A stretch of 64,000 bases of DNA from Rhodoferax sp. (lineage in GTDB: Bacteria; Pseudomonadota; Gammaproteobacteria; Burkholderiales; Burkholderiaceae_C), in contig NZ_JAMPYG010000008.1 in NCBI RefSeq assembly GCF_023700745.1, forward strand, positions 62,001 to 126,000, given 5' to 3'. The notes under the pieces are model-generated. The model saw only the letters and a list, made by a program, of their open reading frames with translations. It ran no database searches and was not told where the DNA came from. Below are positions 40,818 through 49,623 of the stretch, piece by piece. A program made the position numbers and the translations under genes. Numbering within the stretch: the first letter of the stretch is position 1; each line of letters opens with the position of its first letter.

Positions 40818-43376
40818 ATGACCCTGGCTGGCACTTTGTTTTCCAAAAAGAGTGAGGAGTCGCTGCCTCAAGGCATGCACAGTACGGCAACAGCAGGCTT
40901 GGACAAGACGCCTGTACAGCCATCTGAATTTAGCTGGCCAACGCCTCCTTTTGCCAGTTACGAGGGCCCTGAGCCCTGGCGTGAACCACAAGCATGTGAC
41001 ATCGAGGGCCTGAACGGCGCCATGCGCCGCTGTTTGCTGATTACCCTGAACACCAGCAAAAGGGTCGCTGTCATCCAGATCGAGCAAAATAAAAATGCCG
41101 TTTCTGTCCCTTTTTCACAGTTTTTTCGCCTTCATCTCAAGAAGCTGCTGCACCGGCAAGAAATCAGTTCCCCCGAAGAGTTTGCAGAAATTCTGGGTCA
41201 CCGGGCCATCGTGGAGTACAGCCTCGAACTCAAAAACGGCGTACCGATAACGGGCTTGACCGTCGGTTGCGTCAAGTCAGACGACGGTCTGTACCTGTTC
41301 ACCCCTGTCGGCACCGATGGGTCGATCGAACGGGTCTTCATACCGCACGAAGCCTTTACCAATTTCACCCTGGGCAGTCACATCGGCAAAGTGCTGGTCG
41401 ACCAACAGGTGGTCACAGAGCAGCAGGTCGAACAAGCAGCCGAAGAGCAAGTCCATTTACGCAGTCGAAAACTGGGAGATTATCTTTTGGATACCGCCGT
41501 ACTCTTACCCGAGCAGTTGATGCAAGCACTGGCACAACAGTCAAAAATGCCGATGATCCGGGTCGGCGAGGCGCTGACCATGCTGGGCTACATCAACGAC
41601 GAGCAACTCAAACTCGCCCTGGAAAAGCAAAAAACAGAACGCTCCGTGCCGCTCGGTGAATTGCTCATCAAAATGGGCTTTCTGACGCGCCGGGACCTCA
41701 ACATCGCACTGGCTCGCAAAATGGGTTACCCGGTGGTAGATGTCAAGCTGTTTCCCATTGCAGACAGCGCCCTCAGAAAAATACCGATGAGCACCGCCCA
41801 GCGTCTCAATGTGATGCCATTGATGTTGCACGACAACATGTTGGTGGTGGCAGCGATGGACCCAACCCGCCGCAAAATGCTCGAAGAGCTGGAGTTCCTG
41901 GTGCAATGCCGGGTCATCGCCACGCTGGGTGACGAACTGCAGATCAAGCAGAAAATCCGCGAAACCTACGAAAAATATGGCTTGCACCACAGCGCACTGG
42001 ATGAGGATCTGCCAGGCCTGGACGACACGGGCGCACCGCAAACCAGCTCCAGCGAATTGCTCGAATCGATGGAGCTCAGCAGCTCGGGAGAAGACGCAGC
42101 CCACGATGGAGAGAAACCGATTGAGCAGTCCGACAACACCCTGGTGCGGCTGATCAACACCATGATCATCGAAGCCCACGCCAGGGGCGTGTCCGACATT
42201 CACGTCGAGTCGCAACCGCGGCGCGCCAAGGTGCGCATCCGGTTCCGCCAGGACGGCATGCTGTCGCCCTACCTGGAGTTACCGCACACCTACCGCTCAG
42301 CGCTGGTGGCACGGCTCAAGATCATGGCCGACCTGGACATCTCCGAGCGGCGCAAACCGCAGGACGGCAAAATCAATTTCAGCAAGTTTTCAGCCAAACA
42401 CCGCCTGGAATTGCGTATCGCCACCATCCCCACGGTCAATGGCCTTGAAGACGTGGTCATGCGTTTGCTCGCATCAACCAAACCGATTGCCTTGACCAAG
42501 CTCGGACTCACAGAGACCAATTACGCCCAATTGCACGACGCCATCTCCAGGCCCTATGGCATGGTGCTGTGCGTGGGCCCGACTGGCTCGGGGAAAACCA
42601 CCACGCTGCATTCGGTACTGGGTTACCTCAACACGCCGGAACGCAAAATCTGGACCGCCGAAGACCCAATCGAAATCACCCAGCCCGATTTGCGCCAAGT
42701 GCAGATCAACCCCAAGATTGACTGGACCTTTGCCAAAGCCCTGCGCTCCTTCCTGCGTGCCGACCCCGACATCATCATGGTCGGCGAGATTCGCGACGTC
42801 GAGACTGCCCAGATCGCCATCGAGGCCTCTCTCACCGGGCACCTGGTCCTGTCCACCCTGCACACCAACAGCGCAGCCGAAACCGTGACCCGGCTGACGG
42901 ACATGGGCATGGACCCGTTCAATTTTGCCGATTCCCTGCTGGCGGTGCTGGCGCAGCGGCTGGCACGCAAGTTGTGCACCAATTGCCGCACCGTCGAGCG
43001 CGCCGACGACGACTTTGTCGAAGAACTGCTGCATGACTACCTGCACGCCTTCCCGGATGCCTTGCGGCCATCCCGCGACGAAGTGCTGGCGCAATGGTTA
43101 CGCGATTTTGGCAGCCAGGGTGAACTCAAGCATTTCTGCGCCCCGGGCTGTCCCAAATGTATGGGCACCGGTCTGTCGGGACGCATCGGTCTGCATGAAT
43201 TGCTGACGGTGAATCCGGGCATCAGGCGCCTGATCCAAACCGGCGCACGCTCCGAACTGGTCCAGCTTGAAGCCTTCCAATCGGGCAAGTTCCGTACTCT
43301 GCGCCAGGACGGCATTGGCAAGGTCTTGGCCGGTCTGACCAGCATTGAAGAGGTTCGGGCCAATAGCAATGCCTGA
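40818..43376 (+). CDS. GspE/PilB-type secretion ATPase with long N-terminus (orphan)
   Basis: An 852-residue protein. The last ~450 residues form a type II/IV secretion ATPase: Walker A GPTGSGKTTTLHS, Asp box, Walker B DPDIIMVGEIRD, His box, and a zinc tetracysteine module (CTNC followed by CAPGCPKC). Ahead lie two MshEN-like segments (LGELLIKMGFL and LGDYLLD patterns) that in relatives bind c-di-GMP. A further N-terminal region of about 100 residues is not recognised. No other pilus or T2SS genes are near, so it probably works with a machine encoded elsewhere. The start ATG at 40818 lacks a strong ribosome site. The stop overlaps srkA. Confidence 0.87.
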   Translation: MTLAGTLFSKKSEESLPQGMHSTATAGLDKTPVQPSEFSWPTPPFASYEGPEPWREPQACDIEGLNGAMRRCLLITLNTSKRVAVIQIEQNKNAVSVPFSQFFRLHLKKLLHRQEISSPEEFAEILGHRAIVEYSLELKNGVPITGLTVGCVKSDDGLYLFTPVGTDGSIERVFIPHEAFTNFTLGSHIGKVLVDQQVVTEQQVEQAAEEQVHLRSRKLGDYLLDTAVLLPEQLMQALAQQSKMPMIRVGEALTMLGYINDEQLKLALEKQKTERSVPLGELLIKMGFLTRRDLNIALARKMGYPVVDVKLFPIADSALRKIPMSTAQRLNVMPLMLHDNMLVVAAMDPTRRKMLEELEFLVQCRVIATLGDELQIKQKIRETYEKYGLHHSALDEDLPGLDDTGAPQTSSSELLESMELSSSGEDAAHDGEKPIEQSDNTLVRLINTMIIEAHARGVSDIHVESQPRRAKVRIRFRQDGMLSPYLELPHTYRSALVARLKIMADLDISERRKPQDGKINFSKFSAKHRLELRIATIPTVNGLEDVVMRLLASTKPIALTKLGLTETNYAQLHDAISRPYGMVLCVGPTGSGKTTTLHSVLGYLNTPERKIWTAEDPIEITQPDLRQVQINPKIDWTFAKALRSFLRADPDIIMVGEIRDVETAQIAIEASLTGHLVLSTLHTNSAAETVTRLTDMGMDPFNFADSLLAVLAQRLARKLCTNCRTVERADDDFVEELLHDYLHAFPDALRPSRDEVLAQWLRDFGSQGELKHFCAPGCPKCMGTGLSGRIGLHELLTVNPGIRRLIQTGARSELVQLEAFQSGKFRTLRQDGIGKVLAGLTSIEEVRANSNA

Positions 43377-44406
43377 ACACGCTAGCGCCGCCGCCCACCC
43401 CTACCAATCGCTCACACCCGATGTGGTGATGGACGCGCTGGCCAGCGTCGGGCTGTTTGGCGACGGGCGTCAAATGGCCCTCAGTTCTTACGAGAACCGT
43501 GTCTACCAGTTGCACCTGGAAGACGGGGCTGTGGTGGTGACCAAGTTCTACCGCCCCGGGCGCTGGCATGCCGAGCAGATTCTTGAAGAGCATGCCTTCG
43601 CGCAGGAACTCATGGCCGCCGAGATCCCGGTGGTCGGGCCCCTTACCCTGAACGGCAACACACTCCACCACTTTGGCGGTTTTGCCTTCAGCGTCAGCCC
43701 CTGGCGCGGCGGGCGCCTGCCGGAGCTCGACGACACCGACGTGCTGGAATGGGTCGGCCGCTTTCTGGCGCGCATTCACGCGGTCGGCGCGGTCCAGGCG
43801 TTCAAGTACCGGCCCGCGCTTGATCTGGCCAGTTTTGGCATCGCCTCGCGGGAATGGCTGCTGGCCCATGACCAGGTGCCGCTCGACGTGCAATCGAGCT
43901 GGGCCAAGGTCTCGCAACAAGCGCTTGACCTGATTGCCGGCCATCCCTGCCTGACGGGCGAAGCCACCCCAGGCGAGACGCTGCAGCGACTTCGACTGCA
44001 TGGCGACTGCCACCCCGGCAATATTTTGTGGACGCCCCTGGAGTTACCCGCCAGCGCCCAACCGGGGCCGCATTTTGTCGACCTGGACGATGCCCGTATG
44101 GGGCCGGCGGTACAGGACCTGTGGATGCTGCTCAGTGGCGACCGGCCACAGCGCGCGCGCCAGCTGGGCACCCTGGTGGACGGTTATGAGCAATTTCGCC
44201 CTTTTGACCGGCGTGAACTCGTGCTGATTGAACCGCTGCGCACCTTGCGTCTGTTGCACTACAGCGCCTGGCTGGCCCGGCGCTGGCATGACCCCACCTT
44301 TCCCAGGCACTTTCCCTGGTTTGGTTCCAGCGACTACTGGCAAGGCCAGGTGCAAATGCTGCAGGAACAGATTGAAGCCATGCAGGAAGAACCCCTGGTG
44401 GTGTAG
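43369..44406 (+). CDS. srkA: Stress-response Ser/Thr kinase SrkA (RdoA/YihE)
   Basis: A 345-residue APH-fold kinase. It has YENRVYQL in the nucleotide loop, KFYRPGRW carrying the conserved Lys, the catalytic loop LHGDCHPGNILW, and metal-binding Asp in FVDLDDA. In E. coli SrkA phosphorylates target proteins and counters MazF-linked death during stress. The ATG at 43369 overlaps the end of the GspE gene by 8 bases, so the two are translationally coupled; a functional link to secretion is not established. A 7-base-pair hairpin at 44413-44428 follows the stop but has no T-run. Confidence 0.9.
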   Translation: MPEHASAAAHPYQSLTPDVVMDALASVGLFGDGRQMALSSYENRVYQLHLEDGAVVVTKFYRPGRWHAEQILEEHAFAQELMAAEIPVVGPLTLNGNTLHHFGGFAFSVSPWRGGRLPELDDTDVLEWVGRFLARIHAVGAVQAFKYRPALDLASFGIASREWLLAHDQVPLDVQSSWAKVSQQALDLIAGHPCLTGEATPGETLQRLRLHGDCHPGNILWTPLELPASAQPGPHFVDLDDARMGPAVQDLWMLLSGDRPQRARQLGTLVDGYEQFRPFDRRELVLIEPLRTLRLLHYSAWLARRWHDPTFPRHFPWFGSSDYWQGQVQMLQEQIEAMQEEPLVV

Positions 44407-44514
44407 CGACAACGCCGCATTTGCGGCGACAAGACTAGGTGTTTACCCGCGATTCCCTTAGATAACACCCCCTAATACGCAGGCCAGGGTGCTTTTCGCC
44501 TGCCAATTGCTGCA

Positions 44515-44536
44515 AAATAGCACGACCGTACTATTT
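44515..44536 (+). promoter_or_regulatory. Palindromic operator of the TetR regulator
   Basis: A 22-base inverted repeat with 9 of 11 positions matching: AAATAGCACGA on one side and the reverse complement AAATAGTACGG on the other. It ends 13 bases before the TetR start codon and overlaps a possible promoter (TTGCTG at 44504-44509, TACTAT at 44529-44534, spacing near 19). This is the expected arrangement for autoregulation by a TetR repressor of the PsrA/FadR kind. Confidence 0.6.
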
Positions 44537-44549
44537 AAACACCCTGGCC

Positions 44550-45230
44550 ATGCATCCTTCCCAACCCAACGCCATCAGCGAACACCCTGGCAAGCGTACA
44601 AGCAGTGCCCGCGCGCTGCAAAAAGGCCAGCAGACCAAACAGATCATCATCGATGCCGCCCTGGGCCTGGCTGAGCAGATTGGCCTGGAAGGCTTAAGTA
44701 TTGGCGCGCTGGCAGAAGTGACACACATGAGCAAGTCCGGCGTATTTGCCCACTTTGGCTCTCGTGAAGAGTTGCAGATATCGGTCATTCGCGAGTACTA
44801 CCAGCGTTTTTCCAACGAGGTGTTTTTCCCGGCCCTGAACGCGCCGCGAGGCTTGCCCCGGGTGCGCACCCTGTTTGCCAATTGGATGCAGCGGGTCGCC
44901 ATCGAAATTCAGTCGGGCTGCATTTTCATCAGCGGTGCGGTCGAGTTTGACGACCGCCCCGGCCCGGTGCGCGACGCCTTGGCCAACTCGGTGCAGACCT
45001 GGCTGGCGGCCATGCACCGCGCCGTGGTGCTGGCCAAGCAGGAAGGGCATCTGGTGCCCGATGCCGATGAGGCACAGATGGCGTTCGAGATCCATGGCCT
45101 GATTCTGGCGCTGCACTACGAAGCCCGCTTCCTGAAGAGCCCTGGCGCCATTGCCCGCGCCAATACCGGATTCGAAAACATCCTGCTGCGTTATGGCAAA
45201 CCCCAAATCCCCGGTTTCCCACGTCACTGA
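44550..45230 (+). CDS. TetR-family regulator of the beta-oxidation operon
   Basis: A 226-residue TetR protein. After a basic leader, the helix-turn-helix runs LEGLSIGALAEVTHMSKSGVFAHFGSREELQ (residues ~48-78). The C-terminal half is the ligand domain and probably binds an acyl-CoA, judged by context. It is followed 84 bases later by the acyl-CoA dehydrogenase gene with its own AAGGAG ribosome site, so the regulator may lead the operon. Its palindromic operator is 14 bases in front of the start. Confidence 0.86.
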   Translation: MHPSQPNAISEHPGKRTSSARALQKGQQTKQIIIDAALGLAEQIGLEGLSIGALAEVTHMSKSGVFAHFGSREELQISVIREYYQRFSNEVFFPALNAPRGLPRVRTLFANWMQRVAIEIQSGCIFISGAVEFDDRPGPVRDALANSVQTWLAAMHRAVVLAKQEGHLVPDADEAQMAFEIHGLILALHYEARFLKSPGAIARANTGFENILLRYGKPQIPGFPRH

Positions 45231-45314
45231 CGCGCCATGAACATGCGTTCTGACAATTTGCATTTGTACTAAATCCATTCAACTCATTCAATTCAGACTC
45301 AAGGAGAACCCACT

Positions 45315-47111
45315 ATGGCCACCTATACCCCGCCGCTGCGCGACATGCAATTCATCATGCACGAAGTGCTCAATGTCATGGCCGATTTGCAGGCCATGCC
45401 GGTGCATGCCGAGATCGACGCCGACACCATCAACGCGGTGCTCGAAGAAGGCGGAAAATTTGCCAGTGAGGTGCTGCTGCCGCTCAATATCAGCGGCGAC
45501 ACCGAGGGCTGCACCTACGATGCCGCCAGCCATGCGGTCACCACTCCTGCCGGCTACAAAGAGGCCTACGCCCAGTATGTCGATAGCGGCTGGGCCGCGC
45601 TGTCCTGCGAGCCCGAATTTGGCGGTCAGGGCCTGCCGCTCATCGTGAACCAGTGCTTTTACGAGATGATGAACTCGGCCAACCAGGCCTGGGCCATGTA
45701 TCCCGGCCTGACGCACGGCGCCTATGCCGCGCTCGAAACCCATGGCACGCCAGAGCAAAAAGCCGCCTACCTGCACAAAATGAGCAGCGGCGAGTGGACC
45801 GGCACCATGTGCCTGACCGAGCCCCATTGCGGCACCGACCTGGGCCTGATGCGCACCAAGGCCGAACCGCAGGTCGACGGCAGCTACAAACTCACCGGCA
45901 ACAAGATTTTCATCAGCGCCGGTGAACACGACCTGACCAGCAACATCATCCACCTGGTGCTGGCCCGCCTGCCCGATGCGCCCCCCGGCATCAAGGGCGT
46001 GAGCCTGTTCATCGTCCCCAAATTCCTGGTCAATGCCGATGGCTCACTGGGAGCGCGCAATGGCATTTACTGCGGCGGCTTGGAACACAAAATGGGCATC
46101 AAGTCCAACGTCACCGCGCAGATCGTTCTCGACGGCGCCGTGGGCACGCTGGTGGGCCAGCCCAACAAGGGCATGCAGGGCATGTTCGTGATGATGAACG
46201 CGGCGCGCCTGGGCGTTGGTAACCAGTCGCTGGGCCTGACCGAAGTGGCGTTCCAGAACGCCCTGGCCTATGCCAAGGATCGCATCCAGATGCGCTCCCT
46301 GACCGGCCCCAAGGCGACAGACAAACCGGCGGACCCGATCCTCGTCCACCCCGATGTGCGCAGGATGCTGCTCACCGCGAAAGCCTACGCCGAAGGTGGC
46401 CGCGCCCTGATGTGCTTCAGCTCCATGTTGCTGGAAAAAGAACACCACCACCCCGATGAAGCGGTGCGCAAGGAGTCGGGCGAATTGCTGGCCATGCTGA
46501 CGCCCATCGTCAAAGCCTTCATCACCGACAACGGCTGGGCCGCCATCTCGGGCTGCCTGCAGGTGTTTGGCGGTCACGGCTACATCAAGGAATGGGGCAT
46601 GGAACAGTTTGTGCGCGACGCCCGTATCAACATGATTTACGAAGGCACCAACACGATCCAGAGTCTGGACCTGCTGGGCCGCAAGATCCTGGGCAACAAC
46701 GGCGCCACGCTCAAGAAATTTGGCAAGCTGATTGGCACACTGGTGGCAGAAGAAGGCGTCAATGAAAAGATGGCCGAGTTCATCACCCCGATCGCCATGC
46801 TGGGCGAGCAAATGACCAAGTTCACCACCGAACTCGGTTTCAAGGGCTTCCAGAATCCTGACGAAGTGGGCGCGGCCGCCGTGGACTACCTGCGCGTCGC
46901 CGGTCACCTGGTGTTTGGCTACTTCTGGGCACGCATGGCGCAGGTGGCACTGCGTCAGATTGCCGCTGGCAATACCGACCCGTTTTACGTGGCCAAGCTG
47001 CAAACGGCACGCTTTTATTTTGCCAAACTATTCCCCGAAACCACCACCCTGATGCGCACTGCACGCACTGGCAGTAAAGTACTGATGGACACCGACGCCG
47101 CACTCGCCTGA
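45315..47111 (+). CDS. Acyl-CoA dehydrogenase, long C-terminal form (fatty acid oxidation)
   Basis: A 598-residue acyl-CoA dehydrogenase of the group with an extended C-terminus (AcdB/DmdC-like). FAD-contact blocks MCLTEPHCGTDLG and NKIFISAGEHD, and the catalytic Glu in INMIYEGTNTIQSLDLLGRK, are present. It carries out the first oxidation of fatty acyl-CoA and passes electrons to ETF. It is the first enzyme gene after the TetR regulator; the next gene begins 22 bases after its stop, so one operon is clear. Confidence 0.93.
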   Translation: MATYTPPLRDMQFIMHEVLNVMADLQAMPVHAEIDADTINAVLEEGGKFASEVLLPLNISGDTEGCTYDAASHAVTTPAGYKEAYAQYVDSGWAALSCEPEFGGQGLPLIVNQCFYEMMNSANQAWAMYPGLTHGAYAALETHGTPEQKAAYLHKMSSGEWTGTMCLTEPHCGTDLGLMRTKAEPQVDGSYKLTGNKIFISAGEHDLTSNIIHLVLARLPDAPPGIKGVSLFIVPKFLVNADGSLGARNGIYCGGLEHKMGIKSNVTAQIVLDGAVGTLVGQPNKGMQGMFVMMNAARLGVGNQSLGLTEVAFQNALAYAKDRIQMRSLTGPKATDKPADPILVHPDVRRMLLTAKAYAEGGRALMCFSSMLLEKEHHHPDEAVRKESGELLAMLTPIVKAFITDNGWAAISGCLQVFGGHGYIKEWGMEQFVRDARINMIYEGTNTIQSLDLLGRKILGNNGATLKKFGKLIGTLVAEEGVNEKMAEFITPIAMLGEQMTKFTTELGFKGFQNPDEVGAAAVDYLRVAGHLVFGYFWARMAQVALRQIAAGNTDPFYVAKLQTARFYFAKLFPETTTLMRTARTGSKVLMDTDAALA

Positions 47112-47133
47112 TCAATCACTCAAGGAAACCAAC

Positions 47134-49533
47134 ATGACTCGTTTCAATGTCAAAAAAGTCGCCGTGCTCGGCGCGGGTGTCATGGGAGCGCAAATTGCCG
47201 CGCACCTGGTCAATTGCAAAGTGCCCGTCATTTTGTTCGATTTACCGGCCAAAGAGGGCCTGAAAAACGGCATCGTCAGCCGGGCTGTGGAGGGCCTGAA
47301 AAAACTCAAGCCGTCACCGCTGGGCGTGGTTGAAGACGCTGCGCTGATCAGACAAGCCAACTACGAGGAGCACATGGAACTGCTCCGGGACTGTGACCTG
47401 GTGATCGAGGCCATCGCCGAGCGCATGGACTGGAAGCTGGACCTGTACAAAAAAATCGCCCCATTCGTCGCACCGCATGCCATTGTCGCGTCCAACACCT
47501 CGGGGCTGTCCATCACCAAACTCAGTGAGGTGCTGCCCGAGGAAATCAAGCCGCGCTTTTGCGGCATCCACTTCTTCAACCCGCCGCGCTACATGCTGCT
47601 GGTGGAGTTGATCAACACGCCAACCACCCAGGCACACATCCTTGACGACCTCGAAGCCTTTGTCACCAGCAAGCTGGGCAAGGGCGTGGTGCGCGCCAAG
47701 GACACGCCCAACTTCATTGCCAACCGGGTTGGCGTGGCCGGCATGCTGGCCACCATGAAAGAGGTGCAGAACTTCGGCCTGAGCTACGACGTGGTCGATG
47801 ACCTGACCGGCAAAAAGCTCGGTCGCGCCAGCTCGGGCACCTTCCGTACCGCCGACGTGGTGGGGCTCGACACCATGGCCCATGTCATCAAGACGCTGCA
47901 GGACACCTTGAACCTGGAGAGCGATCCGTTCTACGCCAGTTTTGCCACCCCCGAGGTCCTGAAAACCCTGCTGGAGATGGGCCACCTGGGGCAAAAAACC
48001 AAGGCTGGTTTTTTCAAAAAAGTCGGCCGCGATGTCATGCGTTTTGACCTGGCCACCAAAACCTATGTGCCGGGCGGCGAAAAAGCCGACGAGGTCTATA
48101 CCCGCATGCTGAAAAAGCCCGCCGGCGAACGCCTGCAGCTGCTGCGCAACAGCGAGGGCGCGCAAGGGCAATTCCTGTGGGCAATTTTGCGCAACGCTTT
48201 CCATTACGCCGCCGTGCATCTGGGCACCATTGCCGACAACGCACGCGACGTCGACTTTTGCATGCGCTGGGGCTTCGGCATGAAACAGGGCCCATTCGAG
48301 CTCTGGCAGGAAGCCGGCTGGCTCACCGTGGCCAACATGGTGAAGGAAGACATCGACGCGGGTAAGGCACTGTGCAACGCGCCGCTGCCGGATTGGGTGT
48401 TCAAGGGTCCGGTGGCTGAAGCCGGTGGCGTGCACACGCCGCAGGGTTCCTGGAACCCCTCCAGCGGCCAGTTTGTCCCGGTGCGCCAGCTGCCCGTGTA
48501 TGCGCGCCAGCACTTCCCCGAAAGTGTGCTGGGCGCGCAGGCGCCCTCTGCGGCCCAGGCCGGCACCACCTTGTTCGAAGACGATGCCATCCGCCTGTGG
48601 ACGCTCGATGATGCGGTGGTGATTGCCAGTATCAAGACCAAGATGCACGCGATCGGTCCGGACGTGATCGCCGGCCTGCTGCAAGGCCTGGCGCTGGCCG
48701 AAGACAGGTACCAAGGCATGGTGATCTGGTCCAACGACGAGGTGTTCTCCGCCGGGGCCGACTTGCAGGCCATGCTACCGACCTTCATGACCGGTGGGGT
48801 CAAGGCGATTGCGACTGCCGAATACGACATGCAGCAAGCCATGCTGAAACTGCGTTATGCCAACGTGCCGGTGGTGGCTGCCGTGCGCGGCCTGGCGCTG
48901 GGTGGCGGCTGCGAGCTGGCCGCCTACACCGCCAAACGTGTGGCGGCAATGGAGAGCTACATCGGTCTGGTCGAGGTCGGTGTGGGCTTGGTACCCGGTG
49001 GCGGTGGCCTGGCCTACATTGCCCGGCGCGCGGCCGAAAACGCCGCGCTGTCCACCGGCAAGGACCTGCTGCCGTTCCTGAGCGAGGGCTTCACTGCGGC
49101 CGCCATGGCCAAGGTCGGCACCAGCGCGCTCGAATCACGCAAACTCGGTTATTTGCTGGACAGCGACGTGATCGTGCCGCACAAGGACGAGCTGCTTTTT
49201 GTCGCCATCAACGAGGCCAAGGCGATGTTCGACAGCGGCTACCAGCCGCCGCTCAAACGCCAGTTCCCGGTGGCGGGCCGCAGCGGCCTGGCCACCATCA
49301 AGGGCAGCCTGGTGAACATGCGCGACGGCGGCTTCATCAGCGCTTACGACTACTTCATTGGCTGCCAGATTGCCTGGGTGGTCTGTGGTGGCGATGTCGA
49401 TGCCGGCAGTCTGGTCGACGAGGACTACCTGATGACACTGGAACGCCAGGCCTTTGGCACCCTGCTGGGCAACCCGAAAACGCAGGAACGCATCATGGGC
49501 ATGATGCAAAACGGCAAACCGGTTCGAAATTAA
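47134..49533 (+). CDS. 3-hydroxyacyl-CoA dehydrogenase / enoyl-CoA hydratase fusion (FadN type)
   Basis: A 799-residue two-domain enzyme. The dehydrogenase comes first: NAD motif AVLGAGVMGAQIAAHL at residues ~10-25, and the HFFNPP catalytic His block. The hydratase lies in the last ~310 residues, with VRGLALGGGCELAAYTAKR forming the oxyanion pocket. This order is the reverse of E. coli FadB and is that of Bacillus FadN-like enzymes. It hydrates trans-2-enoyl-CoA and oxidises the 3-hydroxyacyl-CoA. The thiolase follows after 90 bases that include a hairpin. Confidence 0.92.
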   Translation: MTRFNVKKVAVLGAGVMGAQIAAHLVNCKVPVILFDLPAKEGLKNGIVSRAVEGLKKLKPSPLGVVEDAALIRQANYEEHMELLRDCDLVIEAIAERMDWKLDLYKKIAPFVAPHAIVASNTSGLSITKLSEVLPEEIKPRFCGIHFFNPPRYMLLVELINTPTTQAHILDDLEAFVTSKLGKGVVRAKDTPNFIANRVGVAGMLATMKEVQNFGLSYDVVDDLTGKKLGRASSGTFRTADVVGLDTMAHVIKTLQDTLNLESDPFYASFATPEVLKTLLEMGHLGQKTKAGFFKKVGRDVMRFDLATKTYVPGGEKADEVYTRMLKKPAGERLQLLRNSEGAQGQFLWAILRNAFHYAAVHLGTIADNARDVDFCMRWGFGMKQGPFELWQEAGWLTVANMVKEDIDAGKALCNAPLPDWVFKGPVAEAGGVHTPQGSWNPSSGQFVPVRQLPVYARQHFPESVLGAQAPSAAQAGTTLFEDDAIRLWTLDDAVVIASIKTKMHAIGPDVIAGLLQGLALAEDRYQGMVIWSNDEVFSAGADLQAMLPTFMTGGVKAIATAEYDMQQAMLKLRYANVPVVAAVRGLALGGGCELAAYTAKRVAAMESYIGLVEVGVGLVPGGGGLAYIARRAAENAALSTGKDLLPFLSEGFTAAAMAKVGTSALESRKLGYLLDSDVIVPHKDELLFVAINEAKAMFDSGYQPPLKRQFPVAGRSGLATIKGSLVNMRDGGFISAYDYFIGCQIAWVVCGGDVDAGSLVDEDYLMTLERQAFGTLLGNPKTQERIMGMMQNGKPVRN

Positions 49534-49543
49534 TGTGTTTGCG

Positions 49544-49581
49544 GGACAGACCAAGAATTGCGCAGCAATTTTGCTCTGTCC
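49544..49581. repeat. Nested hairpin between the fadN-type gene and fadA
   Basis: An outer stem of seven pairs (GGACAGA at 49544-49550 with TCTGTCC at 49575-49581) encloses an inner stem of six pairs (AATTGC at 49556-49561 with GCAATT at 49565-49570). The internal loops are five and four bases. There is no T-run. It may be a REP-type palindrome, which could protect the upstream mRNA end or adjust fadA expression. Confidence 0.6.
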
Positions 49582-49623
49582 TCAACTGATTAAGAAATTG
49601 CTCTTTCCCTAATTGATTGAGAT

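Noticed and set aside
44413-44428. Seven-pair hairpin after srkA, considered as a terminator
   Set aside because: Palindromic CGCCGCA/TGCGGCG but with no T-run on either strand, so not a standard intrinsic terminator.
47314-48714. Open frame of 466 codons, antisense to the FadN-type gene
   Set aside because: No motif, and fully contained in a well-supported gene.
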